A DNA stretch of 64,000 bases from Shimia gijangensis (GTDB lineage Bacteria > Pseudomonadota > Alphaproteobacteria > Rhodobacterales > Rhodobacteraceae): the NCBI RefSeq assembly GCF_900142085.1, contig NZ_FQZQ01000002.1:186001-250000 (forward strand), given 5' to 3'. Shown here in pieces: positions 41,769 through 50,805 of the stretch (positions are counted from its first letter, which is position 1; each line of letters starts with the position of its first letter). The notes under the pieces are model-generated. The model saw only the letters and a program-made list of their open reading frames with translations. It did no database searches and was not told the DNA's origin. Both the position numbers and the translations under genes were made by a program.

Positions 41769-42869
41769 ATGAATATTTACTCAGCCGATTCCAAGGATGA
41801 TCAGGCACGCCGTGAGGCTGTCGAAGCATTGCGTCGCCTGCGCGCGTGGGCTGCGTCTGCGACACCCACCGAAATTGCCGAACTTGATTCGGCGATTGCG
41901 CGTCTTTTGCCAGACCAGCCCCTGGCCAATTATCCAGACCTCAATCGCGATTACCCGGAAGATTTCACGGTAACCGAGGTCTATCGCGATTCACTGCCTG
42001 ACTTGCAAAATGGCCCTGCCAGCCTGATCAAAGGCGAAAAGCAGCAGATTCAGCATGTAGGCATTTCGAACTTTAGACTGCCAATCCGATTTCATTCTCG
42101 CGACAACAGCGATGTGACGCTGGAGACAAGCGTGACCGGCACTGTGAGCCTTGATGCGGAAAAGAAAGGCATCAACATGTCTCGCATCATGCGGTCTTTC
42201 TACAAACACGCAGAAAAAACGTTCAGCTTTGATGTGATGGAGCAGGCGCTTGCGGACTATGTGAGCGATCTGGAATCTGTGGACGCACGCATTCAGATGC
42301 GGTTTTCCTATCCGATGCAAATCCAGTCGCTGCGCTCGGGGCTTTCGGGGTATCAGTATTACGATATTGCCATGGAAAAAGTGCAAGTGTCTGGTGAACT
42401 GCACAAGGTTATGCATCTGGACTATGTCTATTCGTCGACCTGTCCTTGTTCTCTGGAACTCAGCGAGCACGCCCGCCAATCACGCGGGCAATTGGCGACA
42501 CCACATTCGCAACGCTCGGTCGCGCGCATTTCGGTGCAGGTATTGCCCGGTGGCAAACTGTGGTTCGAAGATCTGATCGACATGTGCCGCCTTGCAGTGC
42601 CGACCGAGACGCAAATCATGGTCAAACGCGAAGATGAACAGGCCTTTGCCGAACTGAACGCAGCCAATCCGATCTTTGTAGAAGATGCGGCGCGCCTGTT
42701 TTGTGAGCAACTCAAGGCGGACCCCCGGATCGGGGATTTCCAGGTTGTGGCCAGCCATCAGGAAAGCCTGCATAGCCATGATGCGGTTTCGGTGCTGACG
42801 GATGGGCCATTTTTTGCTTCGGCCAGCCTGGATCCCAAGCTGTTCAATACCTTGTTTCACGTCGGCTAA
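41769..42869 (+). CDS. folE2: GTP cyclohydrolase FolE2
   Basis: A 366-residue type IB GTP cyclohydrolase that makes dihydroneopterin triphosphate from GTP for folate and queuosine. The C-terminal half contains the conserved metal/substrate region STCPCSLELSEHARQSRGQLATPHSQRS (about residues 221-246) and SHDAVSVLTDGPFF near 338. It does not depend on zinc in the way FolE does. The family length is normal. ATG 41769 follows GCAGAAAACGC with modest Shine-Dalgarno. It supplies the same pathway as folB and folP further right. Confidence 0.93.
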   Translation: MNIYSADSKDDQARREAVEALRRLRAWAASATPTEIAELDSAIARLLPDQPLANYPDLNRDYPEDFTVTEVYRDSLPDLQNGPASLIKGEKQQIQHVGISNFRLPIRFHSRDNSDVTLETSVTGTVSLDAEKKGINMSRIMRSFYKHAEKTFSFDVMEQALADYVSDLESVDARIQMRFSYPMQIQSLRSGLSGYQYYDIAMEKVQVSGELHKVMHLDYVYSSTCPCSLELSEHARQSRGQLATPHSQRSVARISVQVLPGGKLWFEDLIDMCRLAVPTETQIMVKREDEQAFAELNAANPIFVEDAARLFCEQLKADPRIGDFQVVASHQESLHSHDAVSVLTDGPFFASASLDPKLFNTLFHVG

Positions 42870-43092
42870 GCGGTTTTCTGAAATTTTCACGCAATTTCCG
42901 GCTCAGCTCTGCAATTCCGTATAGTATTCGGTATAGTCCTTTCGCGCCTTTGGAGCAGGCCGTTTGCTGTGGTTGAACTTTGCTGACTGGTGAATTTCAT
43001 AAGGTAAAACGGGGAAATTTCCCCATCTATCCCGCTGATTTCAAATGCTCAGACGCTTGACACCGGGCGCAGGGGACGCCAACGCTTTGCCC

Positions 43093-44541
43093 ATGCTTGA
43101 TCTGCGACCCGTTGGATATGTGATTGGCCTTTTAGTGGCGATGCTTGGGCTGACAATGCTGTTGCCCATGCTGGTAGACCTTGCCACTGGGGACGAGCAT
43201 TGGTCGGTCTTTCTAGAGTGCGCGATCCTGACCTTTTTGACCGGCGGCTTTGTGGCCTTGTCCTGCCAAACGGCCAAAGGCAAGGGATTGACGATTCAGC
43301 AGACCTTTTTGCTGACCACCGGTGTCTGGCTCACCCTGCCATTGTTCGGGGCGTTGCCATTTTTGTTGGGCGACACCGAAGCTCGGTTTGTGGATGCCTT
43401 CTTTGAGGCCATGTCTGGCCTGACCACCACGGGTTCAACGGTTTTTGCCGGGCTCGAGACTATGCCTAAAGGCCTGTTGTTGTGGCGCGGATTGCTGCAA
43501 TGGCTGGGCGGGATCGGTATTATTGTTGTCGCCATGGTGTTCCTGCCTGAATTGAGGGTTGGGGGTATGCAAATCTTCCGGTCTGAAGGTTTTGATACCT
43601 TCGGAAAAATTCTGCCACGCGCTACCGAGATTTCCTCGCGTATTTCGGTGATTTATCTGGCGCTTACGATGATGTGCGCGTTGGCCTATATTTTGACGGG
43701 CATGAACGCCTTTGATGCCACTGTGCATGCCATGACGACTATCGCCACCGGCGGTTTTGCCAACTATGATGCGTCTTTCGGGGCTTTCTCAGGGGGCACG
43801 GAGTATGTGGCCGTCGTGTTCATGTTGCTGGCGGCACTGCCGTTCGTGCGGTTCGTGCAGCTGACAGCCGGCAGCGCCAAGCCGTTGTTTGCAGACAGTC
43901 AGATCAGGGCCTTTTTCATGACGGCGGCTGCGATTGTGGCCCTGATCGGCGCATGGCAGTTTTTTATTGTCGGCGTTCAAACCGAAGCGGGCTTTCGTAA
44001 AGTTTTGTTTAATTCCGTCTCGATCCTGACGGGCACGGGCTATGCCAGCGCAGACTACATGCTGTGGGGCAGTTTCCCGGTCGCGATCCTGTTCTTCACT
44101 GGCCTGATCGGTGGCTGCGCGGGGTCAACCGCCTGTTCGATCAAAGTGTTCCGGTATCAGTTGCTTTTTGCATCGATCCGGGTGCAGTTGATGAAAATCC
44201 AGCAACCGCGCGGCGTGTTTACCCCCCGTTATCAGGGACGTCGTGTCGATGAAGACGTGCTAAACTCGGTGATGTCTTTCTTTGTGTTCTTCACCGTGAC
44301 GTTGGGCGTTTTGGCCGTTTTGTTGGGGATGACCGGGCTTGATTTCACCACAGCTCTGTCAGGTGCCGCTGCCGCTTTGGCCAATATCGGCCCGGGCCTA
44401 GGTGACACAATCGGCCCGTCGGGAAATTTTGCAGATATCAACGACGCCGCAAAGTGGCTGCTGAGTGCAGGCATGTTGATTGGTCGTCTCGAGCTTTTGG
44501 CGGTCTACGCCATCTTAACCACACAATTTTGGAGATCCTGA
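43093..44541 (+). CDS. trkH: Potassium uptake protein TrkH
   Basis: A 482-residue ion-conducting membrane subunit of the Trk K+ uptake system, with about ten helices and four pore-loop repeats. Each repeat carries a selectivity-filter glycine: MSGLTTTGSTVF, MTTIATGGFANY, SVSILTGTGYASADY and NIGPGLGD. The gene begins either at ATG 43045 or, more like the family, at ATG 43093 (MLDLRPVGYVIGLL); I use the latter. TrkA is not in the window. The TPP enzyme starts one base after its stop, so the two are cotranscribed, but I see no functional link. Confidence 0.92.
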   Translation: MLDLRPVGYVIGLLVAMLGLTMLLPMLVDLATGDEHWSVFLECAILTFLTGGFVALSCQTAKGKGLTIQQTFLLTTGVWLTLPLFGALPFLLGDTEARFVDAFFEAMSGLTTTGSTVFAGLETMPKGLLLWRGLLQWLGGIGIIVVAMVFLPELRVGGMQIFRSEGFDTFGKILPRATEISSRISVIYLALTMMCALAYILTGMNAFDATVHAMTTIATGGFANYDASFGAFSGGTEYVAVVFMLLAALPFVRFVQLTAGSAKPLFADSQIRAFFMTAAAIVALIGAWQFFIVGVQTEAGFRKVLFNSVSILTGTGYASADYMLWGSFPVAILFFTGLIGGCAGSTACSIKVFRYQLLFASIRVQLMKIQQPRGVFTPRYQGRRVDEDVLNSVMSFFVFFTVTLGVLAVLLGMTGLDFTTALSGAAAALANIGPGLGDTIGPSGNFADINDAAKWLLSAGMLIGRLELLAVYAILTTQFWRS

Positions 44542-44542
44542 T

Positions 44543-46132
44543 ATGACCAGCCGCCCCCTTGGCGCACAGATTTCACATATGTTGAAGTCACGTGGAGTAG
44601 ATACGATTTTTGGCATTCCTGGTGTGCATAACGTTGAGATGTATCGCGGTATCGAAGAGGCGGGCATCACCCATGTGTTGGCGCGTCACGAACAGGGCGC
44701 CGGTTTTATGGCGGATGGATATGCGCGTGCGTCCGGCAAGCCCGGTGTGGCCTATGTCATCACCGGTCCCGGCCTGTGCAATATCATGACACCAATGGGG
44801 CAGGCCTATAGCGACAGCGTGTCAGTGCTGGTGTTGTCGTCCTGCCTTGATGAAACGTCTGCCCGACGTGGCCAGTTGCACCAGATGCTGGATCAGGAGG
44901 CGGCCGCTGCCACTGTTTGTGAGTGGAGCGAAGAGGCGAGAACCGCTGAGGCGGCCTATACTCTGGTGGATCGCGCACTGAGCGAGTTTAAAACCAAACG
45001 GGCGCGCACCAAGCATATTCAAGTCCCGATCGCCCTATTGGGACGCAATGCTGAGGCCGCACCGGACTTGAGTCCCGGCGAGCACGCGATGAGCGCCGGT
45101 GCGTTGGCGCCCGGTGGTTTGGAGTGTTTCGCAAAAACTTTGAATGCGGCCAGAAAACCGTTGTTCATCTTTGGCGGAGGTGTGCGTTGTGATGCTATTG
45201 CTCGGGATGTCATGCGCCGCAGCGGAGCTGCTGGATTCACCACTTATGCAGGATGCGGCGTGCTCGCCCCGGATGATCAAATGAGCTATGGCAGCTATCT
45301 GGGTCGCCCCGAAAGTGTGCGCGTCATTGAGGACGCAGACCTTGTGATCGTGATTGGCAGCGAACTGTCCGAATGTGATCTTTGGCGTACCGAGTTGGGA
45401 CATACGAGCACATTGGTGCGTGTCGATATCGATCCCGAAGTTTTGGTGGATGAGCATCGCGCGGATATTAAGTTCCACGCAGACTCAGAACTGTTTTTGA
45501 CAGAGCTTCTGGAGCACCTGCCACAAGATACCAGCCCCAAGTGGTCGGCTGGGGATATTGCAGCGACCAAGGCACGGTTCCGCGCAGAGACCGATTCCGA
45601 CAGACCAGGAATCGTGGCCTTGTGTGACGCTCTGGCCAAGGTGATGCCCGACGACACAATGGTGTTTTCGGATATGACCCAGTTTGCTTATGTCGCCAAA
45701 GAGGTTTGGGACATGCCGAGTTCGGGTCTTTGGCACCATCCGAACGGCTTTGGTACTTTGGGATATGCGCTCCCGGCGGCGATTGGCGGGGCGGTTGCCC
45801 GGCCTGGAAAACCAACGGTCTGTATCGCGGGTGACTACGGATTTCAGTACACGATCCAGGACTTTGGCACGGCGGTGGAACTGGGCCTGCCAATGCCGAT
45901 CCTGCTTTGGGACAATGGCAAATTGAAGGAAATTGAAGAAAACATGATCGCCTCGCAGATTGCACCAAACGCGGTCGTGGCGATGAACCCGGATTTCTGC
46001 AAATTAGCCGAAGCTTATGGAGCGTTGGCAATTGAGCCTTCATCTCTGGAAGAATTGCAAGCGGCCGTTCAGGATGCCTTCAAAGCTGATCGACCAACGC
46101 TGATCCGGATGACACCTGCATTGACAGCCTAA
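44543..46132 (+). CDS. Thiamine diphosphate-dependent decarboxylase (AruI-like, 5-guanidino-2-oxopentanoate decarboxylase)
   Basis: A 529-residue ThDP enzyme of the acetolactate synthase superfamily with PYR, central and PP domains. The active-site glutamate is in LARHEQGAGFMADGYARASG near residue 50. The PP-domain metal motif reads GDYGFQ rather than GDGxF near residue 430, followed by DNGKLKEI at the second metal site. The sequence resembles proteins annotated as 5-guanidino-2-oxopentanoate decarboxylase, a step of the arginine transaminase pathway. The specific substrate is not certain; a benzoylformate- or acetolactate-like role is possible. It starts one base after trkH and ends at a strong terminator. 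Confidence 0.7.
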   Translation: MTSRPLGAQISHMLKSRGVDTIFGIPGVHNVEMYRGIEEAGITHVLARHEQGAGFMADGYARASGKPGVAYVITGPGLCNIMTPMGQAYSDSVSVLVLSSCLDETSARRGQLHQMLDQEAAAATVCEWSEEARTAEAAYTLVDRALSEFKTKRARTKHIQVPIALLGRNAEAAPDLSPGEHAMSAGALAPGGLECFAKTLNAARKPLFIFGGGVRCDAIARDVMRRSGAAGFTTYAGCGVLAPDDQMSYGSYLGRPESVRVIEDADLVIVIGSELSECDLWRTELGHTSTLVRVDIDPEVLVDEHRADIKFHADSELFLTELLEHLPQDTSPKWSAGDIAATKARFRAETDSDRPGIVALCDALAKVMPDDTMVFSDMTQFAYVAKEVWDMPSSGLWHHPNGFGTLGYALPAAIGGAVARPGKPTVCIAGDYGFQYTIQDFGTAVELGLPMPILLWDNGKLKEIEENMIASQIAPNAVVAMNPDFCKLAEAYGALAIEPSSLEELQAAVQDAFKADRPTLIRMTPALTA

Positions 46133-46162
46133 GCCGGGCCTACATCCCGGAAAGATCGAAAA

Positions 46163-46204
46163 ACGCCGCCGGACTAGGGTTTAGTCCGGCGGCGTAGGTT
46201 TTTG
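46163..46204. terminator. Strong bidirectional terminator
   Basis: A 13-bp perfect stem (ACGCCGCCGGACT 46163-46175 with AGTCCGGCGGCGT 46183-46195) has a 7-base loop. It is flanked by AAAA on the left and GGTTTTTG on the right. It separates the ThDP enzyme from the convergent protease-like gene and probably serves both. Confidence 0.9.
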
Positions 46205-46227
46205 GGTTTCCGAGTTCGTTGTGCTGC

Positions 46228-47976
46228 TTAGTTCCAGCAGCTCACAAGAACAGTCATGTCGCTGCCAAGACGGCTGATGTCTTCGGGGGCTTGTGTGCCC
46301 TCGCCAAGTGCCACTTGCGCGACCAGACCGTTTTCGCTCAGAAGCGATGCAATCGCATCCGAACCAAGAGCAAAGCTGACATCATTGGGCAGGTTTTGAC
46401 CGTTCTGATTGGCTTTGGGCAAAAGCATACCCATCACTGTGCCTTCGCTATCCAGAACCGGACCACCTGTGTCACCGGGCAAGGCATTCATCGCAAGACG
46501 CTTCAGCTCGGGTTCTCCGCGCAAACCCTTGATGTCGGAAAGGACGCCAAACGTCATGGTTGGTGCGCCAAGAACGCCTTCGTAGGAATAACCAGACACA
46601 GCTACATCTGACTGCAGACGGGCGTCACCGCTTCGAAGGCTGGCCACGCGCATTGGTGACAGTTTGGTCGTTGGCCGCAAAATCGCAATGCCGCTGGCGT
46701 CATCTATCACCAGAATTTCAGCCTGATAGTCGTTTTCCAAGGTCACACGAGTGCAGGATTGAACTGCTTCCACAGTGGTGATGACAGTGCCGTTGTTATC
46801 CACAAAAAAGCCCGAGCGTGACATTTTAGGTTTGCGAATCTCCAACCCCGACAACAGGTCGATGCTTTGTGTCGAGTTGCTGCCTGCAGCTGGGTCAAGA
46901 ACGCCCTCGGTGCGAGTGAAGGACGCCTGCATTTCACCCAAAATTCGGCTGCGGCGTTCTTCGTCACCAATGGGCCAAACCAACGTGAACCCTTTGATGT
47001 GACCGTCTTTCAGGCTGACTTCGGTGTGCGACACGATTGTGAGGTTTTGACCAGTCAGGACAAAGCTTTTGTCTTTGCGCGACCGTTCACCTTCTAGTGG
47101 TACAATCTCAAGCGTTTGCATGATGTCGTAAAGCCCAAACAACGTGTTCTGATCGCCGGCTTGGCTGATCAGTAAAACCTTGGCTGGCACATCACCTGAG
47201 GCATCGAATTGCACAAACGGAAACTCGGTTACTGGTTGGCTCAAAATACCCATAGGTAGTTGCATGTCGATCCCGGCTTCCGGGTCGGAGACCAGTCGCA
47301 AATCCATGCCTTCAAGCACTGCGAAATACTGGGCGCGCAGTTTTGCTCGCTGCATTGTGGTCAGAACACCTGTGGCTTCATAGCCGTTGTCCGCCTGCCA
47401 GGCGCCCATGGACCCACGTGTGCCACGCCCAAAAGCACCATCTATCGCCGAGTTATAATACCCTGCCCATTTCAACCAGGATTGCAGGTCTTTGCGTTCA
47501 TCTTTGGTGAGTTCTGCTTCGCTGGCGCGGGCCTCGCGTGGGGTCTCATCAATGGGCTCCGGTTCAGGTTCTGGTGTGGTGCTGGCCGTCGTTTCACCTG
47601 TGCCAAGCTGCGGCTGAACCTGAGCAGGGAGATTCAAAAGATTTGCACCAACAGGCCAGAATTGTTTTTGGAACACGGATGATTCGGCCACAAAACTGTC
47701 GACCGGGATCAACCCTTCGTTACGATAAACATTCAAAACCGTTTCGGCATCGGCAAGGGTGTAGGGGCCAAGCGCGACCGCATACCACCCGCCCCCTAAA
47801 GAGAACCCATTCACGTCCTGAAGATCGCGGCTATAAACTTGGGCACGTTGTTGCGTCACTGTCAGGCTTGGCTGAGCCTCAACCTGAACCCATGCAATGT
47901 CCTGATCGGACTGTGCTAATGCGGATTGTGTGGAAATGAGAATGGTGAAACAAAGCGACAGTAATACACGGATCAT
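46228..47976 (-). CDS. Exported trypsin-fold protein with peptidoglycan-binding domain, catalytic residues lost
   Basis: A 582-residue periplasmic protein. The signal peptide ends SALAQ (residue about 22). A SPOR-like segment follows, then a Pro/Glu-rich linker (TPEPEPEPIDETP). A PG_binding_1 repeat (LQSWLKWAGYYNSAIDGAFG) lies near residue 168. The chymotrypsin-fold domain occupies about residues 385-560. The catalytic His position reads ITTVEAVQSC instead of TNxHV, and the Ser motif is GDTGGPV, not GDSGGPV. The acidic residue is kept in VIDDASGIAIL. Two of three triad positions are therefore changed, so I expect a non-proteolytic scaffold. Length and architecture are otherwise intact. Confidence 0.85.
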   Translation of the reverse strand: MIRVLLSLCFTILISTQSALAQSDQDIAWVQVEAQPSLTVTQQRAQVYSRDLQDVNGFSLGGGWYAVALGPYTLADAETVLNVYRNEGLIPVDSFVAESSVFQKQFWPVGANLLNLPAQVQPQLGTGETTASTTPEPEPEPIDETPREARASEAELTKDERKDLQSWLKWAGYYNSAIDGAFGRGTRGSMGAWQADNGYEATGVLTTMQRAKLRAQYFAVLEGMDLRLVSDPEAGIDMQLPMGILSQPVTEFPFVQFDASGDVPAKVLLISQAGDQNTLFGLYDIMQTLEIVPLEGERSRKDKSFVLTGQNLTIVSHTEVSLKDGHIKGFTLVWPIGDEERRSRILGEMQASFTRTEGVLDPAAGSNSTQSIDLLSGLEIRKPKMSRSGFFVDNNGTVITTVEAVQSCTRVTLENDYQAEILVIDDASGIAILRPTTKLSPMRVASLRSGDARLQSDVAVSGYSYEGVLGAPTMTFGVLSDIKGLRGEPELKRLAMNALPGDTGGPVLDSEGTVMGMLLPKANQNGQNLPNDVSFALGSDAIASLLSENGLVAQVALGEGTQAPEDISRLGSDMTVLVSCWN

Positions 47977-48129
47977 TTGGCTGAAGGCCCCTGCAGAAGA
48001 AAAAAATGTTAATTAGCGGCCATCTTTACCAAATCCCACGCCACTTGCACTCATAATTTGCGGTTTGACGAGATTGACCCCGTGCCTGTGGCATCATAGG
48101 TAAAACGCGCAATTCCAGAAGGGGTCGTC

Positions 48130-49059
48130 ATGGCACAATACGACAGCAAACCACGCAGCTTCCAAGAGATCATCTTGCGGCTCCAGACTTACTGGGCCGA
48201 AAAAGGCTGCGCGATGATGCAGCCCTATGACATGGAAGTGGGTGCGGGCACCTTCCATCCGGCCACCACGTTGCGGTCTCTGGGGTCTAAGCCCTGGGCA
48301 GCAGCTTATGTCCAGCCGTCGCGTCGCCCCACGGACGGACGCTACGGGGAAAACCCGAACCGTTTGCAGCATTACTACCAGTATCAAGTGCTGATCAAAC
48401 CCAGCCCCCCCCATTTGCAGGAACTATATCTGGGGTCTTTGGCTGCCATCGGCATCGACATGGATCTGCACGACATCCGTTTCGTGGAAGATGACTGGGA
48501 ATCGCCAACGCTTGGTGCTTGGGGTCTTGGCTGGGAAGTCTGGTGTGACGGCATGGAAGTTAGCCAGTTTACCTATTTTCAGCAGGTTGGGGGTCATGAC
48601 TGTCATCCAGTATCCGGTGAATTGACCTATGGTCTGGAGCGTCTGGCGATGTATGTTCTGGGTGTCGATCACGTAATGGACATGCCCTTTAACGACCCTC
48701 AATCCCCAACCGCGCTGAGTTACGGAGATGTGTTCAAACAGACCGAGCAAGAGTATTCGCGGTGGAATTTTGACGTGGCCAACACCGACGTTCTATTAAA
48801 GCACTTTGAAGAGGCGGAAGCCGAGTGTGAAACGATCCTTGCTCAAGAACATGTTGACCCCAAAACCGGCAAGCGGATCATTATGGCGCATCCCGCCTAT
48901 GACCAATGCATCAAAGCCAGCCATGTATTTAACTTGTTGGATGCGCGCGGTGTGATCTCCGTCACAGAACGACAAGCCTATATCGGGCGCGTGCGCGCCT
49001 TGGCCAAACAATGTGCGGATGCCTTTGTTTTGACCGAAGCCGGAGGATACGCGGCGTGA
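48130..49059 (+). CDS. glyQ: Glycine--tRNA ligase alpha subunit
   Basis: A 309-residue class II synthetase subunit that activates glycine, working with GlyS. The start [35 protein letters not shown] shows the conserved motif region at about residues 13-45. [24 protein letters not shown] near 75 and [23 protein letters not shown] near 135 complete the family. Its stop overlaps the next gene (GTGA). The alpha/beta architecture is standard. Confidence 0.97.
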   Translation: MAQYDSKPRSFQEIILRLQTYWAEKGCAMMQPYDMEVGAGTFHPATTLRSLGSKPWAAAYVQPSRRPTDGRYGENPNRLQHYYQYQVLIKPSPPHLQELYLGSLAAIGIDMDLHDIRFVEDDWESPTLGAWGLGWEVWCDGMEVSQFTYFQQVGGHDCHPVSGELTYGLERLAMYVLGVDHVMDMPFNDPQSPTALSYGDVFKQTEQEYSRWNFDVANTDVLLKHFEEAEAECETILAQEHVDPKTGKRIIMAHPAYDQCIKASHVFNLLDARGVISVTERQAYIGRVRALAKQCADAFVLTEAGGYAA

Positions 49060-49580
49060 ATGGAAAGTTTCTCGCTATGTTGATTGTTGTGACGGCTCTC
49101 GTTGGCGGCATCGCTATGTATTACCAACAGGTCTATGCCTATTACGAGACTGTTCAGGCCAACGGGTCTGACGATGTTCAGATGACGCTTATGGTCACCG
49201 GTGAGCCCGAGGCGATTCTCTATGATAATTTTGAGGCGATTGACGGTACGTCCTCGCCTATTCGCTATCGGGCCTGTTTTTCAACGTCGATGTCGCATCC
49301 CATGCTAACCGAAACCTATGTTCCATATGAAGGCGCCGTGCCTTTGGTGGCACCAAAATGGTTTGGTTGCTTTGATGCTAAAGAAGTGGGTTCCGCGATT
49401 GAGCAAGGCAAAGCGTTGGCCTTTATGGGAACCGAAAACGTGGTGTATGGTATCGACAGGGTGGTCGCCGTGATGGAAGACGGGCGTGGCTTTGTCTGGC
49501 ACCAGATCAACCACTGTGGTGAAAAAGTTTTTGACGGCTTGCCCGCACCGGAGGGCTGTCCGCCAGAACCAAGAGGGTAG
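49056..49580 (+). CDS. DUF6446 family small membrane-anchored protein
   Basis: A 174-residue protein starting at GTG 49056, which overlaps the glyQ stop. One N-terminal membrane anchor (residues about 4-23) is followed by a periplasmic domain. The domain carries cysteines in YRACFS, WFGCFD, NHCGEK and EGCPPE. This gene sits between glyQ and glyS in other roseobacters as far as I recall. Its function is unknown. The overlap points to translational coupling to GlyQ. Confidence 0.78.
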   Translation: MNGKFLAMLIVVTALVGGIAMYYQQVYAYYETVQANGSDDVQMTLMVTGEPEAILYDNFEAIDGTSSPIRYRACFSTSMSHPMLTETYVPYEGAVPLVAPKWFGCFDAKEVGSAIEQGKALAFMGTENVVYGIDRVVAVMEDGRGFVWHQINHCGEKVFDGLPAPEGCPPEPRG

Positions 49581-49584
49581 AGCC

Positions 49585-50796
49585 TTGGGCACGGAAATTG
49601 TCATACCTGAATTTATTACCGCAACGCTTGGTTTTGCGGTTTTCCTCGTGGGGGCTCGCCTGACAGCCAAACTGGCGTTTTTGCGCAACTTCAATATTCC
49701 CGAACCGGTAACTGGCGGCTTACTGGCCGCATTTCTATTCGGGCTGTTTCAAGCTCTAAGCGGTTTTGATTTGGTGTTTTCGACCACAAGCCGGGACATG
49801 TTTCTTGTGCTGTTTTTTGCCTCGATAGGATTGAACGCACGGATATCAGACCTGAAAGCCGGAGGCTGGCTATTGGTGCTGCTTTTGATGCTGACAGTCA
49901 TCATGATTGTTGGGCAAAACGCGATTGGCGTTGTCGGAGCCACGCTTTTTGGTTTTCCAAGCCAGTCGGGTGTGCTGTTCGGGTCAGCCTCTTTGATTGG
50001 GGGGCATGGCACATCGATTGCATGGGCGCCGCAAGTCGCCCAGACCACTGGGTTGATCGCTGCGCCTGAGATTGGTGTTGCGGTAGCCACTATAGGGCTG
50101 GTTCTGGCCGCTTTGGTTGGCGGCCCTATCGCCAAATTTCTGGTCGAGCGAAACAGCCTTACACCCAGCCGCCCGGACGAAGAGCACACCGTGGGTCGAA
50201 GTCACGATGACAAGGAGGGTGACAACCCTATCACTCATGTCAATCTGATGCGGGTCTTTCTGGCGCTGAATTCGGCAGTGGTGTTGGGCTACCTTTTGGA
50301 CGAAGCCATCGAAGAGATTGGGGTCAACCTTCCGCTGTTCGTGTCCTGCATGGTCATGGGGATTATTATCGGTAATGTCGCCCCGTACTTCTTGCCGAAA
50401 GATGCGCCTGTGTCGCGCACCCCAAGCCTTGCTGTGATTTCGGAATTTACCCTTGGCGCGTTTTTGGCAATCTCCCTTATGGCGCTGGATATCGCGTCTT
50501 TGAAAGGGCTTGGTGGGCCAATCATTCTGATTCTTGGGTTGCAAATGCTCTTTGCAGTTTTGTTCGTCATCTATGTGTTGTTTCCTGTTCTGGGGCGCAA
50601 TTACCGTGCCGCGGTGCTGGCTGCTGGCTTTGGAGGCTTTTCCCTTGGGGCGACACCCACAGCCATTGCCAATATGACAGCAGTGACCAAACGCTATGGG
50701 CCATCTCCGATCTCTTTTGTCGTTTTGCCCTTGGTTTCGGCCTTTTTTGTCGATATCGCCAACGCGATTGTTATCCAGATGATCGTGAACTTCTAA
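49585..50796 (+). CDS. gltS: Sodium/glutamate symporter
   Basis: A 403-residue membrane carrier for Na+-coupled glutamate uptake, with about ten helices in two inverted repeats. Conserved glycine-rich re-entrant motifs are LIGGHGTSIAWAP near residue 137 and GFGGFSLGATPTAIANM near 346. The start is likely TTG 49585: GAGGG lies seven bases upstream and the length equals E. coli GltS (401). The longer frame starting at 49486 overlaps the DUF6446 gene and is rejected. It lies inside the glyQ-glyS operon, and its stop is nine bases before glyS. Confidence 0.9.
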   Translation: MGTEIVIPEFITATLGFAVFLVGARLTAKLAFLRNFNIPEPVTGGLLAAFLFGLFQALSGFDLVFSTTSRDMFLVLFFASIGLNARISDLKAGGWLLVLLLMLTVIMIVGQNAIGVVGATLFGFPSQSGVLFGSASLIGGHGTSIAWAPQVAQTTGLIAAPEIGVAVATIGLVLAALVGGPIAKFLVERNSLTPSRPDEEHTVGRSHDDKEGDNPITHVNLMRVFLALNSAVVLGYLLDEAIEEIGVNLPLFVSCMVMGIIIGNVAPYFLPKDAPVSRTPSLAVISEFTLGAFLAISLMALDIASLKGLGGPIILILGLQMLFAVLFVIYVLFPVLGRNYRAAVLAAGFGGFSLGATPTAIANMTAVTKRYGPSPISFVVLPLVSAFFVDIANAIVIQMIVNF

Positions 50797-50805
50797 GGAC
50801 CTCTT

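Noticed and set aside
42920-42945. Direct repeat of GTATAGT upstream of trkH
   Set aside because: Only two copies of a short AT-rich word with no promoter context I can support.
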